Counted from the first letter of the stretch, positions 23,901 to 38,800 are shown. The stretch: DNA of 64,000 nucleotides from Liolophura sinensis (GCF_032854445.1 NC_088305.1:24585400-24649399); one strand, 5' to 3'. Notes: generated from the letters alone by a model not told the origin. Numbers and translations: made by a program.

Positions 23901-26900
23901 GCCATTATCATGTATAAACATGATAACTGAAAAGTTTTTGACTATAGCGATAAGCAACACTGAAATAAATAAATAAATAAATAAATAATGGTGAGACTTG
24001 CAAGAACTTCTTGGAATATGTCATTTATCCAGCTTTCTGATCCACATTTGAGACCTTTACTTCTAGGTACATGTAGTTGAATGAATACTTTACCTGGACA
24101 GGAAACGTGCCCAAAGGTTCCGCCTGACTTGCCACCTGTGCCCTCTGACCCTGACCGTATTCCACCTGAGGAGAAACCACCAGAGGGGGAGGAGGAACAA
24201 GGGGAGAGCACTCCGGAGACTGAGACAGACACTGAGGAAGCACCAGTCCCTGAGAATAAGTGAGTGTGCGTCTCTCACTGATGATGAACTCCCAGTCAGA
24301 TATAAAAGATTGGTTTTATATATGTTGACCTTGTGTATGTCTTGGTATGTGTTTCCGTGTACTTCAGTTTTATCCGCACATTAACCTGACAGCCGTCATT
24401 ATTTGTATAAGTCAATTAGTCAATCAATCAGTCAGTCTTTACCTGTGTCAGTTTCATGAATAGTTCACCCCACAACCCCTCCTGTATGCATGTGTTCTCA
24501 CAGGAAAGCTGAAGGCTCTGTCATCAAGGAACTGTTCAGTATCCCTACATTGACAATGTTGAGATGTCGCTGCGGACATGAGGTGCAGAGAGAGACAGAA
24601 TCAACGCTGCTAACCCTGTCCTATCCTGACTGTTCACCTCCAGGTAGGAGGGGAGACTACTCCTGACCTACTGTATTCATTACTTATAATTACATGACTG
24701 CCTAAATTTGCTGTAGAACCGCTTGGGTGGCCTAATGGTTAAAGCGTCTGCCGGAAAAGGCGGGCACCTTGGGGTCAGGGTTGGGTTGGGTCATACCAAA
24801 GATTTTAAAAATTGTACTTGATGCAGCTTGGTTTGGTGTCCAGCACTGAAAGATTGGAACAAGGAAGCAGGACTGGTTATCCTAGTGTCAGTATAATGTG
24901 ACGTGGTGGGGTGTCATGTTTGGTGTCTTCGGCATGATACTTCATTGGCAGCGGCAGTTAGGTGATATGAACTCCCCATAGGATTTATGTATTTATTTAT
25001 TTATTTATTTGATTGGTGTTTTGCGCTGTACTCAAGAATATTTCACTTATATGACGGCGGCCAGCATTATGGTGGGTGGAAACTGGGCAGGGCCCGGGGG
25101 AAACCCACTGCCACCCGCAGGTTGCTGACAGACCTTCCCACGTACGGCTGGAGAGGAAGCCAGCATGAGCTGGACTTGAACTCACAGCGACCGCATTGTT
25201 GAGAGACTCCTGGGTTATAACGCTGCTAACGCGCTAACCAGCTGAGCAACAGAGGCCTCAACTCCCCATAGGAAGACACAATATACAGTGTGTGTACGCA
25301 CACCTACATATAAGACTTCATCGTCATTTGCAAGGTACGATGTAAAACCCAAAGCATATATAAACACATATATCTGCAATGCGTAATGGGATCTGATGTT
25401 GGGTAAGATGCAAACTGCCGTCCTGTAACTGGGGATGTACTTTTATGATTGAATATGATAAGAGGTGTCTTTAGCAGTTCAAATTTATCCGCCTTGTCGT
25501 TTGAGGATTAGGTGTGCTTGCCTTTCAATCGTTAGGACAACCTTGGACTTGGGAAAAATTGTAGAATCCGCCCCGATATGAGTGCTTGTGTGACCTTGAT
25601 GACAATGAGCGGTAGATAATTCCTTGAAGACCATTTGTCTTCCATCAATATAACTGCTGTTGTATAAGTTAAAAATTATTGAACATGGCATTAAGCAACT
25701 GTCAAATAAGCTAATAGATTAAATAGTTCAAGACGTTTTACAATGTTGTGGCATTGTTTTCGTCAGCTAAGAAAATGTGAGAATCCAGTATGGGAAACAT
25801 TGCTTTGAAAAATTTAGTGTTATCATGTGAAACCTGCAACATACTCTCTAATCCTGTTGCAGGTCCATTTCACATAAAACTGGGATCTGCAGCATACTGT
25901 CTAATCCTGTAGCGGGTCCATTTCACGTAAAGCTGGTAGGGGCAGCATACTCTATAATCCTGTAGCAGGTCCATTTCACGTAAGGCTGGGATCTGCAGCA
26001 TACTCTCTAATCCTGTAGTGTGTCCATTTCACGTAGAGCTGGTAGGGGCAACATACTCTCTAATCCTGTAGCGTGTCCATTTCACGTAGAGCTGGGAGAG
26101 ATAACATACTCTCTAATCCTGTGGCAGGTCCATTTCACGTAGAACTGGGGGATAGCATACCTTCTAATCCTGTGGCGGGTCCATTTCACGTAGAGCTGGG
26201 AGAGACAGCATACTCCCTAATCCTGTAGCGGGTCCATTTCATGTATGGCTGGGAGAGACAGCATTCTCTCTAATCCTGTAGCGGGTCCATTTCATGTATG
26301 GCTGGGAGAGACAGCATTCTCTCTAATCCTGTAACGGGTCCATTTCATGTATGGCTGGGAGAGACAGCATTCTCTCTAATCCTGTAGCAGGTCCATTTCA
26401 TGTATGGCTGGGAGAGACAGCATTCTCTCTAATCCTGTAACGGGTCCATTTCATGTATGGCTGGGAGAGACAGCATTCTCTCTAATCCTGTGGCAGGTCC
26501 ATTTCACGTAGAACTGGGGGACAGCATACCTTCTAATCCTGTGGCGGGTCCATTTCACGTAGAGCTGGGAGAGACAGCATTCTCTCTAATCCTGTAGCGG
26601 GTCCATTTCATGTATGGCTGGGAGAGACAGCATTCTCTCTAATCCTGTAGCAGGTCCATTTCACGTAAGGCTGGGAGAGACAGCATTCTCTCTAATCCTG
26701 TAACGGGTCCATTTCATGTATGGCTGGGAGAGACAGCATTCTCTCTAATCCTGTAACGGGTCCATTTCATGTATGGCTGGGAGAGACAGCATTCTCTCTA
26801 ATCCTGTAGCGGGTCCATTTCATGTATGGCTGGGAGAGACAGCATTCTCTCTAATCCTGTGGCAGGTCCATTTCACGTAGAACTGGGGGACAGCATACCT

Positions 26901-29900
26901 TCTAATCCTGTGGCGGGTCCATTTCACGTAGAGCTGGGAGAGACAGCATTCTCTCTAATCCTGTAACGGGTCCATTTCATGTATGGCTGGGAGAGACAGC
27001 ATTCTCTCTAATCCTGTAGCGGGTCCATTTCATGTATGGCTGGGAGAGACAGCATTCTCTCTAATCCTGTAGCGGGTCTATTTCATGTATGGCTGGGAGA
27101 GACAGCATTCTCTCTAATCCTGTAGCGGGTCCATTTCATGTAAGACTGGGATCTGCAGCATTCTCTCTAATCCTGTAGCGGGTCCATTTCATGTATGGCT
27201 GGGAGAGACAGCATTCTCTCTAATCCTGTAGCAGGTCCATTTCATGTAAGACTGGGATCTGCAGCATTCTCTCTAATCCTGTAGCGGGTCCATTTCATGT
27301 ATGGCTGGGAGAGACAGCATTCTCTCTAATCCTGTAGCGGGTCCATTTCATGTATGGCTGGGAGAGGTTGCATACTTTCTAATCCCTTAGCTTGTCCATT
27401 TCATGTATGGCTGGGAGAGACAGCATACTTTCTAATCTTGTAGCAGTTTCATTTCAGGTAAGGCTGGGAGAGGCAGAAAATAAAATCAACACAATGAAGT
27501 GATGCTATTTAATGCCATACCTAGCAGTTCCTCGTCAGCGAAATGAATGACTTACCCCCATAAGTATAAAAATGGTTCATGTAGATTTTAATATGTAATA
27601 TTGTAATAAAGTAGGAAACATTTCAAATATTAACATTGGAGGACACCAGTTAGTGATGAATTTTCCACCTGAGATGCCCTTACGTATTGGTGGAATTTAG
27701 TGGTCTTCAACGTCAACTGCCTTTTGTCACCGATGCCCCACAAGTAGTGAGGGGGGAGGAAATCCAGGGCAGGATTTGAACCCACACCTCATGTGTCCTG
27801 CCTGTGTAAAGGCAAGCACTTCTAATCACTAAACCACGGCCCGCTGCCAGACCTTTATTCAACCAGACAACCAATCTGTCAATGGCCCCTTTCCTTTTCT
27901 GCCCAGGGCCAGGGATGGATCCACAGCAGATCAGTTTTTCTCAGGTGTTACAACACAGTATGGTGTCAGAACAGAGTACCCAGGCTTGGTGTAACATTTG
28001 TGACAAGTACCAACCTCATGTGAGTGCTTAACTTTATAGTACCAACTTCGTGTGAGTGCTTATCTTAATAGTACCAACCCCATATAAGTGCTTAACTTAG
28101 CACCAACCTCACGCAAGTGCTTAAGTTAGTGCCAACCTCATGTGAGTGCTTAGCTTACATGTCGAACCTCATGTGAGTACTTAATTTAGTATCAACCTCA
28201 TGTGAATACTAAACTTGGTGCCAACCTCATGTGAGTACTTAACTTTGTACCAACCTCACGTGAGTGCTTAACTTAGTATCAACCTCTTCTAAGCACATAA
28301 ATTATGTGTAGTACCAACCTCACATGAGTACTTAACTTACATGTAGAACCTCACATAAGTACTTAACTTAGTAGTAACCCCATATAGTCTGGAACATGTA
28401 CATTGTACATAGCCTAGTATGCATCAGGATTAATGGGATGCCTCACCAAGAACCAACCCCTTGTGAGTATTTCATCTATTGTAAACCTCATGTGAATACT
28501 TTGACTGCCAGCATGATGTGAATACTTCACTGAGTAAACCTAACGTATTACAGAAAGTCAAAAGATAACAAGTATTTTTGGATCTTTTAGAATAATGTGA
28601 TTGCTCAAATAAAGTAATTTGATCTAAGAGTAATGTGATTGCTCTAATAAAGTAATATGGTCTTAGAGTAATGTGATGCCCAAATAAAGTAATATGATCT
28701 AAGAGTAATGTGATTGCCCAAATAAAGTAATATGGTCTTAGAGTAATGTGATGCCCAAATAAAGTAATATGGTCTTAGAGTAATGTGATGCCCAAATAAA
28801 GTAATATGGTCTAAGAGTAATGTGATGCCCAAATAAAGTAATATGGTCTAAGAGTAATGTGATGCCCAAATAAAGTAATATGCTCTAAGAGTAATGTGAT
28901 TGTCCAAATAAAGTAATATGGTCTAAGAGTAATGTGATGCCCGAATAAAGTAATACGGTCTTAATGTAATGTGATTGCCCAAATAAAGTAATATGGTCTA
29001 AGAGTAATGTGATTGCCCAAATAAAGTAAAATGGTCTCAGAGTAATGTGATGCCCAAATAAAGTAATACTGTCTTAGAGTAATGTGATGCCCAAATAAAG
29101 TAATATGGTCTAAGAGTAATGTGATGCCCTAATAAAGTAATATCGTCTGAGTAATGTGATGCCCAAATAAAGTAATATGGTCTTAGAGTAATGTAACGCC
29201 AAAATAAAGTAATATGGTCTAAGAGTAATGTGATGCCCAAATAAAGTAATACTGTCTTAGAGTAATGTGATGCCCAAATAAAGTAATATGGTCTAAGAGT
29301 AATGTGATGCCCAAATAAAGTAATATGGTCTTAGAGTAATGTAACGCCAAAATAAAGTAATATGGTCTAAGAGTAATGTGATGCCCAAATAAAGTAATAC
29401 TGTCTTAGAGTAATGTGATGCCCAAATAAAGTAATATGGTCTAAGAGTAATGTGATGCCCAAATAAAGTAATATGGTCTTAGAGTAATGTGACGCTAAAA
29501 TAAAGTAATATATGTCCATGCTTTCATGCTTTATTTGCTTCTTTTTTTTTCGTTAAAAAAAAAATAAGAAAAAGATGTGTTACACTTAAATCAGAGTAAA
29601 ATGATCTTTGAGCTGATGTTATATGGATACATGATACATGTATATGTACTGTTGTCTCCACATGTAAACATGTTAAAGTGTTTTTCTAAATATCCTTAGA
29701 TCCAGTCTAAAGCTGTCAAGTCTTTACCTGACGTCTTGGCTTTGAATTGTGAGATCGAAAACCAGCGAGATTTGGAATTCTGGAAAATACAGCAAAGGGT
29801 AAGGAAGTAGAATTAAGATGGTGTTATAATGTTCATATATTGTGTGTTAAAATTGATCAGTCCACACTATTCCCAGTATCCAGGTGACCAGTCCAATTCT

Positions 29901-32627
29901 CAGCAAGCCAAGGTCTCACTTTGTCCAACTTTCATGACTTTTGTTAGGAGAGGAATCTGCAAACCGGGGCCTTTGTGGCCGAGGTGGTTAGCACACCAGC
30001 GCGGCATAATGATCCAGGAGCCTCTCACCAGTGTGGTTGCTGTGAGTTCAAGTCCAGCTTATGCTGGCTTCCTCTCCTCTTGTGGGTTTGCCCCGGGGTC
30101 TACCTGGTTTCCTCTCACCATAATGCTGGCCACTGTCTTATAGGTGAAATATTCTTGAGTACGGTGAAAACTCCAATCAAATAAATAAATTAATCTGCTT
30201 ACCACGTTATATCAACATGATTAATGTTGTATGTGGTTTCCTGACTGTCTTCCTCAGCAAATCTTGCCACTCAAAAAACAGTGCTCTCTGCCTACACCAA
30301 TAACAATACCACTGATTTCAGTAACAAAGTGGTCATAAAAAGTTTTAACACATATTGTTATACGTAAGTAGGTAAAGGCCACGGTCACTGTGAGTTCAAG
30401 TCCAGTTCATGCTGGCTTCCTCGCCGGCCGTACTTGGGAAGGTGTGCAGCATCCTGCGGATGGTCGTGGGTTTTCCCCGGGCTCTGCCCGGTTTCCTGCC
30501 AGCGTAATGCTGGTTGCTGTCGTATAAGTGGGATATTCTTGAGAACGTTGTAAAACACCAATGAAATAAATAGATAATGGGCACTGCTGCTTTATGAGAT
30601 GCAGGATTTACTTCCCCTTGTAGAGCGCTGAAGACAGATCCCTATCAAGGGTTTCAGTGAATAAATACAAATAAATAACTTATCTGCAAACAAGATACAA
30701 AATCTAAAGGCTAATTTCCATCAGTGAAACATTTGAAAATGTTTGAATTTGTGGTAATTCTTTAAGAAGGTTTGTTTTTTGCTCGGTATCCTGGAAATGA
30801 TGTTAGCCAAAAAAATTTGCAGCGTAATTCAGCTATAGAGGTTAATCAAAGAAATTTAATTTGTCATGTAGCAAGTCTCCTGGAGACACTGCTGTCAGAT
30901 GAACAATTAGTGCTAATTTTGTTTGTATTTTAATATTAACAGTTCAGCCTCAAAATATTCTCTTAAATACTATATCTGATCTCATGAATTTTTTGGTTAT
31001 CTTTATTTTGAAGTATTATTCTTTACTGAAAAACCATCATCAGTTCACCACTCCAGTTGAAATCTTCTCGCAAATATTTTGTTATTTCACATATTGATGA
31101 AATATTCTGTGTTGTGAAAATCCGTCAAGAAGCATCATTATCTAGCAATTTAAAGCTCAGGGCAAAACAGTTCCCGACACTTTTTAAAAAATTTTTGATG
31201 AAATATAAAAAGCATTTAAAGTAGGAGAATTTGCAATGGTCTTTTTGAACCATATCAATGGTTTGATGTCACACACCTTTCTGAATAATAGGGACCTGTC
31301 AATTGCCTGGCAGTAGGACCTTGGCACCATTTCCCAACTCATTATTATTATGACGTCACAATAAGGACAGAATGACGTTACAGTAGAAACTAATACATTG
31401 TAGACGTTGTGCCACAATCATTTTTTGACCTAACAATGACTCGAGGTCCTGCTTCATACTAGTGCCATGTCATGGGATTAAAATGTATGCCACCTCCCCA
31501 TTTCCCCTATTTTTCTCCAGAAGATTTTGAGAATAGTTATTTTCTGTGAAAACATCACAGGAGCATTTTAGTTTTCAGGGATTTGTCTTCCATACATGTG
31601 ACAGTCTGTCGCCAACCTATAGATGGTCTTGGGTTTCCCTCGGGCTATGCCCGGTTTCCCCCCACCATACTACTGGCTGCTGTTGTATAAGTGAAATATC
31701 CTTGAGTACAGCATACACCGGTTAGAAAGAGTTTTTATGAACACAATTTTCTGTTGCTTATTTTTTCCTTAATTTACACATAATTGAATGTGTTACACTT
31801 TATTTAAGCACTATATACTGTTCTTCTCACAGATTTTTGTCATTTCAAATGTTGATGTAATATTCTGTGACATAACAGTTTATAAAGAGCCCAGAAGAGG
31901 AGAAAAGCGACACAGGGCCAAGGGAGTCCACTCCGCTGTCAAAGATGTGTCGTTATGGGGCACACTGTGCCCGACAGGACTGCCGGTTCAGACATCCAGC
32001 TGGGGAGGGCGAGGGGTATGCACACCCACTTATCTGTAGTTACATTTCCTTAGCCAGTGAAGTTGCATGTGTATCGAGTGCAATTTTGTGGTGCTTACGC
32101 TAGCAATGACAGAGGGGCATTGCCCTTTAGCTCAGTTGGTAGAGCGCTGGACCTCGCATAGACATATATGCACACATATATTCGCAGGTTTGCTTTGGTT
32201 CAGGACAAATAATACTAGTTGTAGAATTTTATAAATGTTCATGCTGTAGATGTACTTAAAGTATTTCATAAAGAAGTATCCTTTACCAGATAAGCAAAGA
32301 CCTCTGCTGGAGGTCTGCTTACCTTTGACCAGTGAGGTTACAAGTTCAAATCCAGCTCTTGTTGTTTTGTCCACACTTCACATCGGGAGTTTTTTTCTAG
32401 GTACCTCATAAGGTGCAGTGTTTTCATGCATGTGATATGAAATATTGTGACATCATAAGCTCTCTGGTTGTACCTGGGAAGGTCTCCCAGTAACCTGCAG
32501 ATGGTTGTGTGTTTTCACTTGTTTTCCACCCACCCTAATGCCTGCCACTGTGGTATAGGTGAAATATTCTTGAGTATGGGTTACCGCAACCCATTCTCAA
32601 GAATATTTTGCCTATATGACAAAACTG

Positions 32628-32664
<37 letters not shown>

Positions 32665-32806
32665 CTTGAGAATAAAATGAAGTTTGAAACTGCAGTTGGA
32701 ATATAACAGAATGTAGAAAGTTTAGAAGGCATTTTATTATTTTTTTTCCTATGTAAATTCTCCTCACCAGGGGATCTTTCTCTATTTCTTCAAATATGTA
32801 CATATA

Positions 32807-32856
<50 letters not shown>

Positions 32857-35800
32857 TTACAACATAAACACAAATCAGACAATCTTCTTCGAGGCTCTTG
32901 TAATATAAGGTCATAGTTTTACTTTCATTCTCTGTTTTTTATTGGTAGGGGGGAGGGGTTCATATCCCCTTGCATCTTAGGCTTGGTTTTATCCTCTACA
33001 AAGGTAGAGGCCAGAATTGTACTGTGTCATGTACAACAACACATGGGGATTTTTTACTTCCCAGTTGAGTTTTCCTCAATTTGTGTATCAAATTGAGATC
33101 AAATCTCGCAAGCGGTATTTTTTATTTCTGTGTAGGGATGGGGAGAGTTTCTTGGACCTGAGTCGGTTCAGTGATGAGGACTGTTTTGAGCCCAGTTGGG
33201 TTCCCCTGGGGCTGAAGATTTCCCAAACTGATGAGGGTCAGATCAACATTGAAGAGATTGCCGATGATGTAAGCATACTGCACAGTCTATCAGCCAAGGA
33301 GATGTTTGAACCTCTGTCATGCTAACTCAATGATATAATTACATGTACATGGAGGTCGGTAACTTTGATGAAGTACCAGGCAACGAGAACCAATTTCAAC
33401 CTGTATCGTGAAAGAGTACACAAAAACTGGGCATTTACCCCTTCTCTGCTAGAGTTGCAAAATGAATCCATATCCTCTCACCAGTGTGGTATGTGGATTC
33501 AAGTCCAGCTTATGCTGGCTTTCTCTACCCATGAGGGAAGATCTGCCAGCAACCGGCAGATGATCGCGGGTTTCAATGGGCTGTGCTCGGTTTCCTCATA
33601 CTATAATCATGATAATACTGCTACCATTGTTGAGCATAGCTTGAAAAACAAACCCAAAAATGTGACCATTTTGATGTTGTGGACTTTTACATATACATAG
33701 GTAGTATTTTCCAAGCATTGCATGTAACTCCAGAATGCTTGTTGAGTGGGATATTCCAAAGAATTGAAAGTGGTACTCGCTTGGTGCTCAGCATTAAGAG
33801 GTTAGAGCAAGGAAACTTAGAGCAAGAGAACTGCTTTACCCCTTGTCACTATTATGTTATTGGGTGGAGTTAGCATGAAACTTCAGTGAGGCAGCACTTT
33901 GTCAGCATGGGCTTGCCCTGCTGCGAGAAAATACAGTATATGACCCATTGTCATATGACTATGTATGACGTATTACCATACATGTACCTGTACATAACTA
34001 TTCATAAGCTTGACAACAGCGTTAATAAAATAGTTTTTAATACTGCATGAAACAAATGAATTACCAAAATTGTTTTTCTGTTTCTTGTGTATGTCAGGAA
34101 TCAATGGATCCATTACAAGCAGAGACATCAAACTATTATGAGATTTTTGCCAGCGTGTCACATGTGAAGGACTCAAAGACTGGGGGTAATTTGGTGGCCT
34201 GCATCAAGGTGGGAGAGAGATATCACCAGCGGAAAGAGAATGTCACCTGTACACAGTGGTACCTGTTTAATGACTTCTCCATCACACCTATAGAAAAGGT
34301 GAGATGTAAGACAAGGTGAAGGGGAGGTACTGGTACCTGTCTAATGACTTCTCCGTCACATCTGTGGAAAAGATTAGATGTAAGACAAGGTGAAGGAGAG
34401 ATAGTGAAGATTTCTTGTGATTTACATGTTTACATGTATGTCGCACATAGGGCAAAGGGGATTTCTCTGTCACACATATGGTAAGGGTGATTTCTCTATT
34501 TCACATATGTTAAAGGAGATTTTCTATCACACGTGGTAAAGGTGATTTCTCTATCACACATATTGCAAAGGTCATTTCTCTATCACTTGTGGCAAAGGGG
34601 ATTTCTTTATCACACATATGGTCAGGGTGATTTTTCTATCGCACATATGGTAAGGGTGATTTCTCTATCACACATATGGTAAATGTGATTTTTCTATCAC
34701 ATATGGTAAGGGTGATTTCTCTATCACACATATGGTAAGGGTGATTTTTCTATCACACATATGGTAAAGGTGATTTCTCTATCACACATATGGTAAGGAT
34801 GATTTCTCTATCACACATATGGTAAGGATGATTTCTCTATCACACAAATGGTAAGGGTGATTTTTCTATCACACATGTGGTAAGGGTGATTTCTCTATCA
34901 CACATATGGTAAGGGTGATTTCTTCATCACACATATGTTACGAGTGATTTCTCTATCACACATATGTTAAGGGTGATTTCTCTATCACATATGGTAAAGG
35001 TGATTTCTCTGTCACACAAATGGTAAAGGTGATTTTTCTATCACACATGTGGTAAGGGTGATATCTCTATCACACATATGGTAAGGGTGATTTCTCTATC
35101 ACACATATGGTAAGGGTGATTTCTTCATCACACATATGTTAAGGGTGATTTCTTTATCACACATATGTTAAGGGTGATTTCTCTATCACACATATGTTAA
35201 GGGTGATTTCTCTATCACATATGGTAAGGGTGATTTCTCTATCACATATGGTTAAGGTGATTTCTTTATCACACATATGTTAAGGGTGATCTTTCTATCA
35301 CACATATGTTAAGGGTGATTTCTCTATCACACATATGGTAAAGGTGATTTCTTTATCACACATATGTTAAGGGTGATTTCTCTATCACACATATGGTAAA
35401 GGTGATTTCTCTATCACACATATGGTAAGGGTGATTTCTCTTATCACACATATGGTAAAGGTGATTTTTCTATCACACATATGGTAAGGGTGATTTCTCT
35501 ATCACAGGTTGTAAATGTGATTTCTCTATCTTACATGTGGTGAAGTGAGGTGTTAGATAAGAGTGATAACTACACAGTAATGCTGGCTTCCGCTCTGGCC
35601 ACACGTGGGAAGGTCAGCCACATGCAAATGGTCCCGCGTGCTCTGCCCGGTTTCCACCCACCATAATGCTGGCCGCTGTTGGATAAGTGAAATATTCTTG
35701 AGTATGGCGTGAAACACCAATCAAATAAATGAATAACTGCACATCTTGTCCACTACTAGACATTTGGAAGGCTGCCACAAATACATAAAGACGTACAATG

Positions 35801-38800
35801 GTCGTTGTTAAGGAACAAAACCTGTTCATGGTCACTGAACTGTTATTGTTGTTCACCTTTCATGCAAATCTTCAGTTAGAAGGCTGCCATTTTAACCTGG
35901 AATGGAAGGTTCCGTCTGTGATTTACTTCATTCGACGCGACATCAACAGGTATTACAATCTTCAAGGTAAGAGCTCGCTAACTTCTGCCAAAGTCATACG
36001 TTTGTTTGCTCGATCTTGGAGCTCATTATTTATCTATTTGTTGATTGATTTATTTGATGGGTGTTTTATGTCGCACTCGAGAATACTTCACTGTGACCAG
36101 AATTTAGGAGGAAACAGGGGCAGAGACTCGGGAAATACTCATCTCCATAAGCAGGACTAAAACCAATATCAGTTATGTAGGTGAGAGGCACACAAACCAC
36201 TCGAACACGGAATTAACCTGATTAGCAGAATAAGCACGGGAATCATATGCCTGAGTCAGGAGCCGTCTCTGACTTCACCAGCTAAAACATTGTTCCTGTC
36301 ACAGCTCTCCTGACCAATGAGACAACAGGATTGAATCAGGATATTTTATATCAGGTACCTGATATGTTCTGGGTGCTCATCTTTCCTCCACCCACAGATG
36401 TGATAGCCGTCTTGTACACTGTATTATAGTGAAATTTTTTTGAATACAGTAATACACAATGACCCAGGAGCCTCCCACTAATGCGACCAATGTGAGTGCA
36501 AGTCCAGCTTATGCTGGCTTCCTCCCCGGCCCTACGTGGGAAGGTCTGGCCACAGCCTGCAGATAGTCGTGGGTTCTCCTGCCCAGTTTTCTCCCTCCTT
36601 AACATTTGCAACTGTCGTATAAGTGAAATATTCTTGAGTATGGCGTAAAACACCAGTCAAATAAATGAATGAGCATAATAAATTGGCACAACTGTGTTCA
36701 GTTTGCTCAGACATGCCAGACTTTTGATTTTGTCAGGTGTGTCTTATTACCGCACCTGGACTTTGTTTCAGGAGTGTGTTGTTTGTGGGAGAGTAATTGC
36801 ATGCCTCAAATTCAAAGGTCTAAACACCACTGCAAATAAATGCAAATCCCTGAACTAGTTTTTCTCTGCACATTCTGCAAGCAAAATGTTGCTGTCAGTA
36901 TGTTTGAGTTTAATCGACTAACCTTTGTTTATGTTTCAGTACAAAATCCCATCACATCAGACGTGTTATTTAATGACACATCATTGGTCAACGCCAAAAG
37001 GAGGCGTGTTACCATGACTCCCCTAAGCCCTGATGAAGTCCCGAAAGAAAACGATATCATCGGGCTGGATGCAGAATTTGTGTCACTTAATCAGGCTAGT
37101 GGAACCATGTTTTCATTCTTTTTTGCCAAACAATGGAACGATCACCACTGACAATGAAAATAATCTGATGACCACAACTGCGAGTCAAAAAACTACATCA
37201 ACCACTTAGAAAACTGGAAGGTTATTGACACCATCATTTTTCCCTTCAAGGGAACAAGTTTGAATATGAAGGTGTTTTGTTCGTGTTGCTATTCACCATT
37301 TTTTATATTGACCCAAATTGGTTGAATGTAATAAATACCTCTTCATTGTTTGTGAAACTTTTTTATCTGCTTATTTGATAGGAGGAGTCTGAGCTAAGGA
37401 GTGATGGGACTCGCTCAACCATAAAACCCTCCCACCTGGCTGTGGCCAGGATATCCTGTATCAGGGGGTAAGGATTGAAGGAAAGCTCCATAGCCAATCA
37501 AACCAATTATAAATACCCTGGTTTAGTATGGCTGACTTCCCTTTCTCTAGGAAGCACAAGGTGTAGGTCTACTCTAGACCTGGCCTTACACATGTACAGA
37601 GAATGTGTAGATTTTCATGTTCTCACTTTGGTGACAATAAGCGATGCTCATGTGGCTGTTTGCGCTGTCTAAAGCTCCTTGAAGACCATTTGTCTTCTAC
37701 CAATATGGTGCGCATATCTGTACACATCATATGTGAGGAAGTTAGTGAGTAACTTGCCAAAGCTTGGTGGTTTATGCCAGGTTTCGTCAGCCAGTAAACC
37801 CAATCGCCATCATATAGGCATTTAATTCTTGGGTAGGGGTCGAAGCAGCATTCTAATCAGCCAGTAAGTAAATAAATAATACTTCTGAGGTAGTTGCCAT
37901 GACTGATTTTAGTGGACAGGCCCTGGACCTATGAGGTTTAGAATTAGTATCCAGTTCCTGCTGGTTTGTCTGTGAACTTATGTGAATTGCTTAACCAATG
38001 TTCATGGTTTCCTCAACACATCCATTTATGTTACTTGGTGGAGGTGAAATTTAACCCAAATTTATATAGATATGCGTGAAAAGGTTTTTTTAGCTTAAAT
38101 GTTTGATAATGTCTTATTTATATACAGCAAATTTTAATTACATCTCGTGTAATGTTTGAATCAGAGATGTAAATAAATTGAACCAAATCTGGATTTGAAA
38201 ATGCTGATTTACATTCCCTGATAATTCGCCTAGTCTATGAATAAGTAATCAGTGAGGTAATTGACTGAATGAGTGTATGAATGAATGATTGAATCCATCA
38301 GTCTGTGGATACATGTACATTACTGTATCAGCTGACTTGGGCCTCATTGTCTAATACGGTTAAAGTGCGTGTTTGCCTGAACTATCAGGCCCTTTACCTT
38401 TTAATTTGTGTGTTCGGATTCGGATCTCGCTGTTGCATCTGCAGCTTTCAGTTGGGAGGTTTGTAAGGTTTCTGTTATAGGTTAACCCCGGGCTCTGTAG
38501 CTTCTTCCACCTATAAAGGTGACTTTTCCTTTAAGAGAAAAGTTCCTCAGCATCACAGCTCTAAACACCAATCAGTCATTCCTCTCTGTTTCTCAGGTCA
38601 GGTGAGTTGGCAGGTGAGCCATTTATTGATGATTACATCGCTACACAAGAGCAGGTGAGATTCTACAAACCAGTTAATCTCATTGAAGTCTGATCTAGCC
38701 CCTTGCTGCTCCCCTCTAATAACACAGTCAAAAAAATGTGATTGTTTGAAAAGAAAAAAAAATCAATTTTTCTTAAATTTTATTGGGAGACTGGTAAGAA

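Noticed and set aside
24081-24263. Independent small acidic protein
   Set aside because: It joins in phase with PAN2 exons 13 and 15, so it is an internal exon.
25835-27470. CRISPR-like regular array
   Set aside because: Units are contiguous tandem copies with no unique spacers, in an animal gene intron.
32112-32165. tRNA gene
   Set aside because: Only the D-arm half looks like a tRNA; no anticodon or T arm follows at the proper distance.
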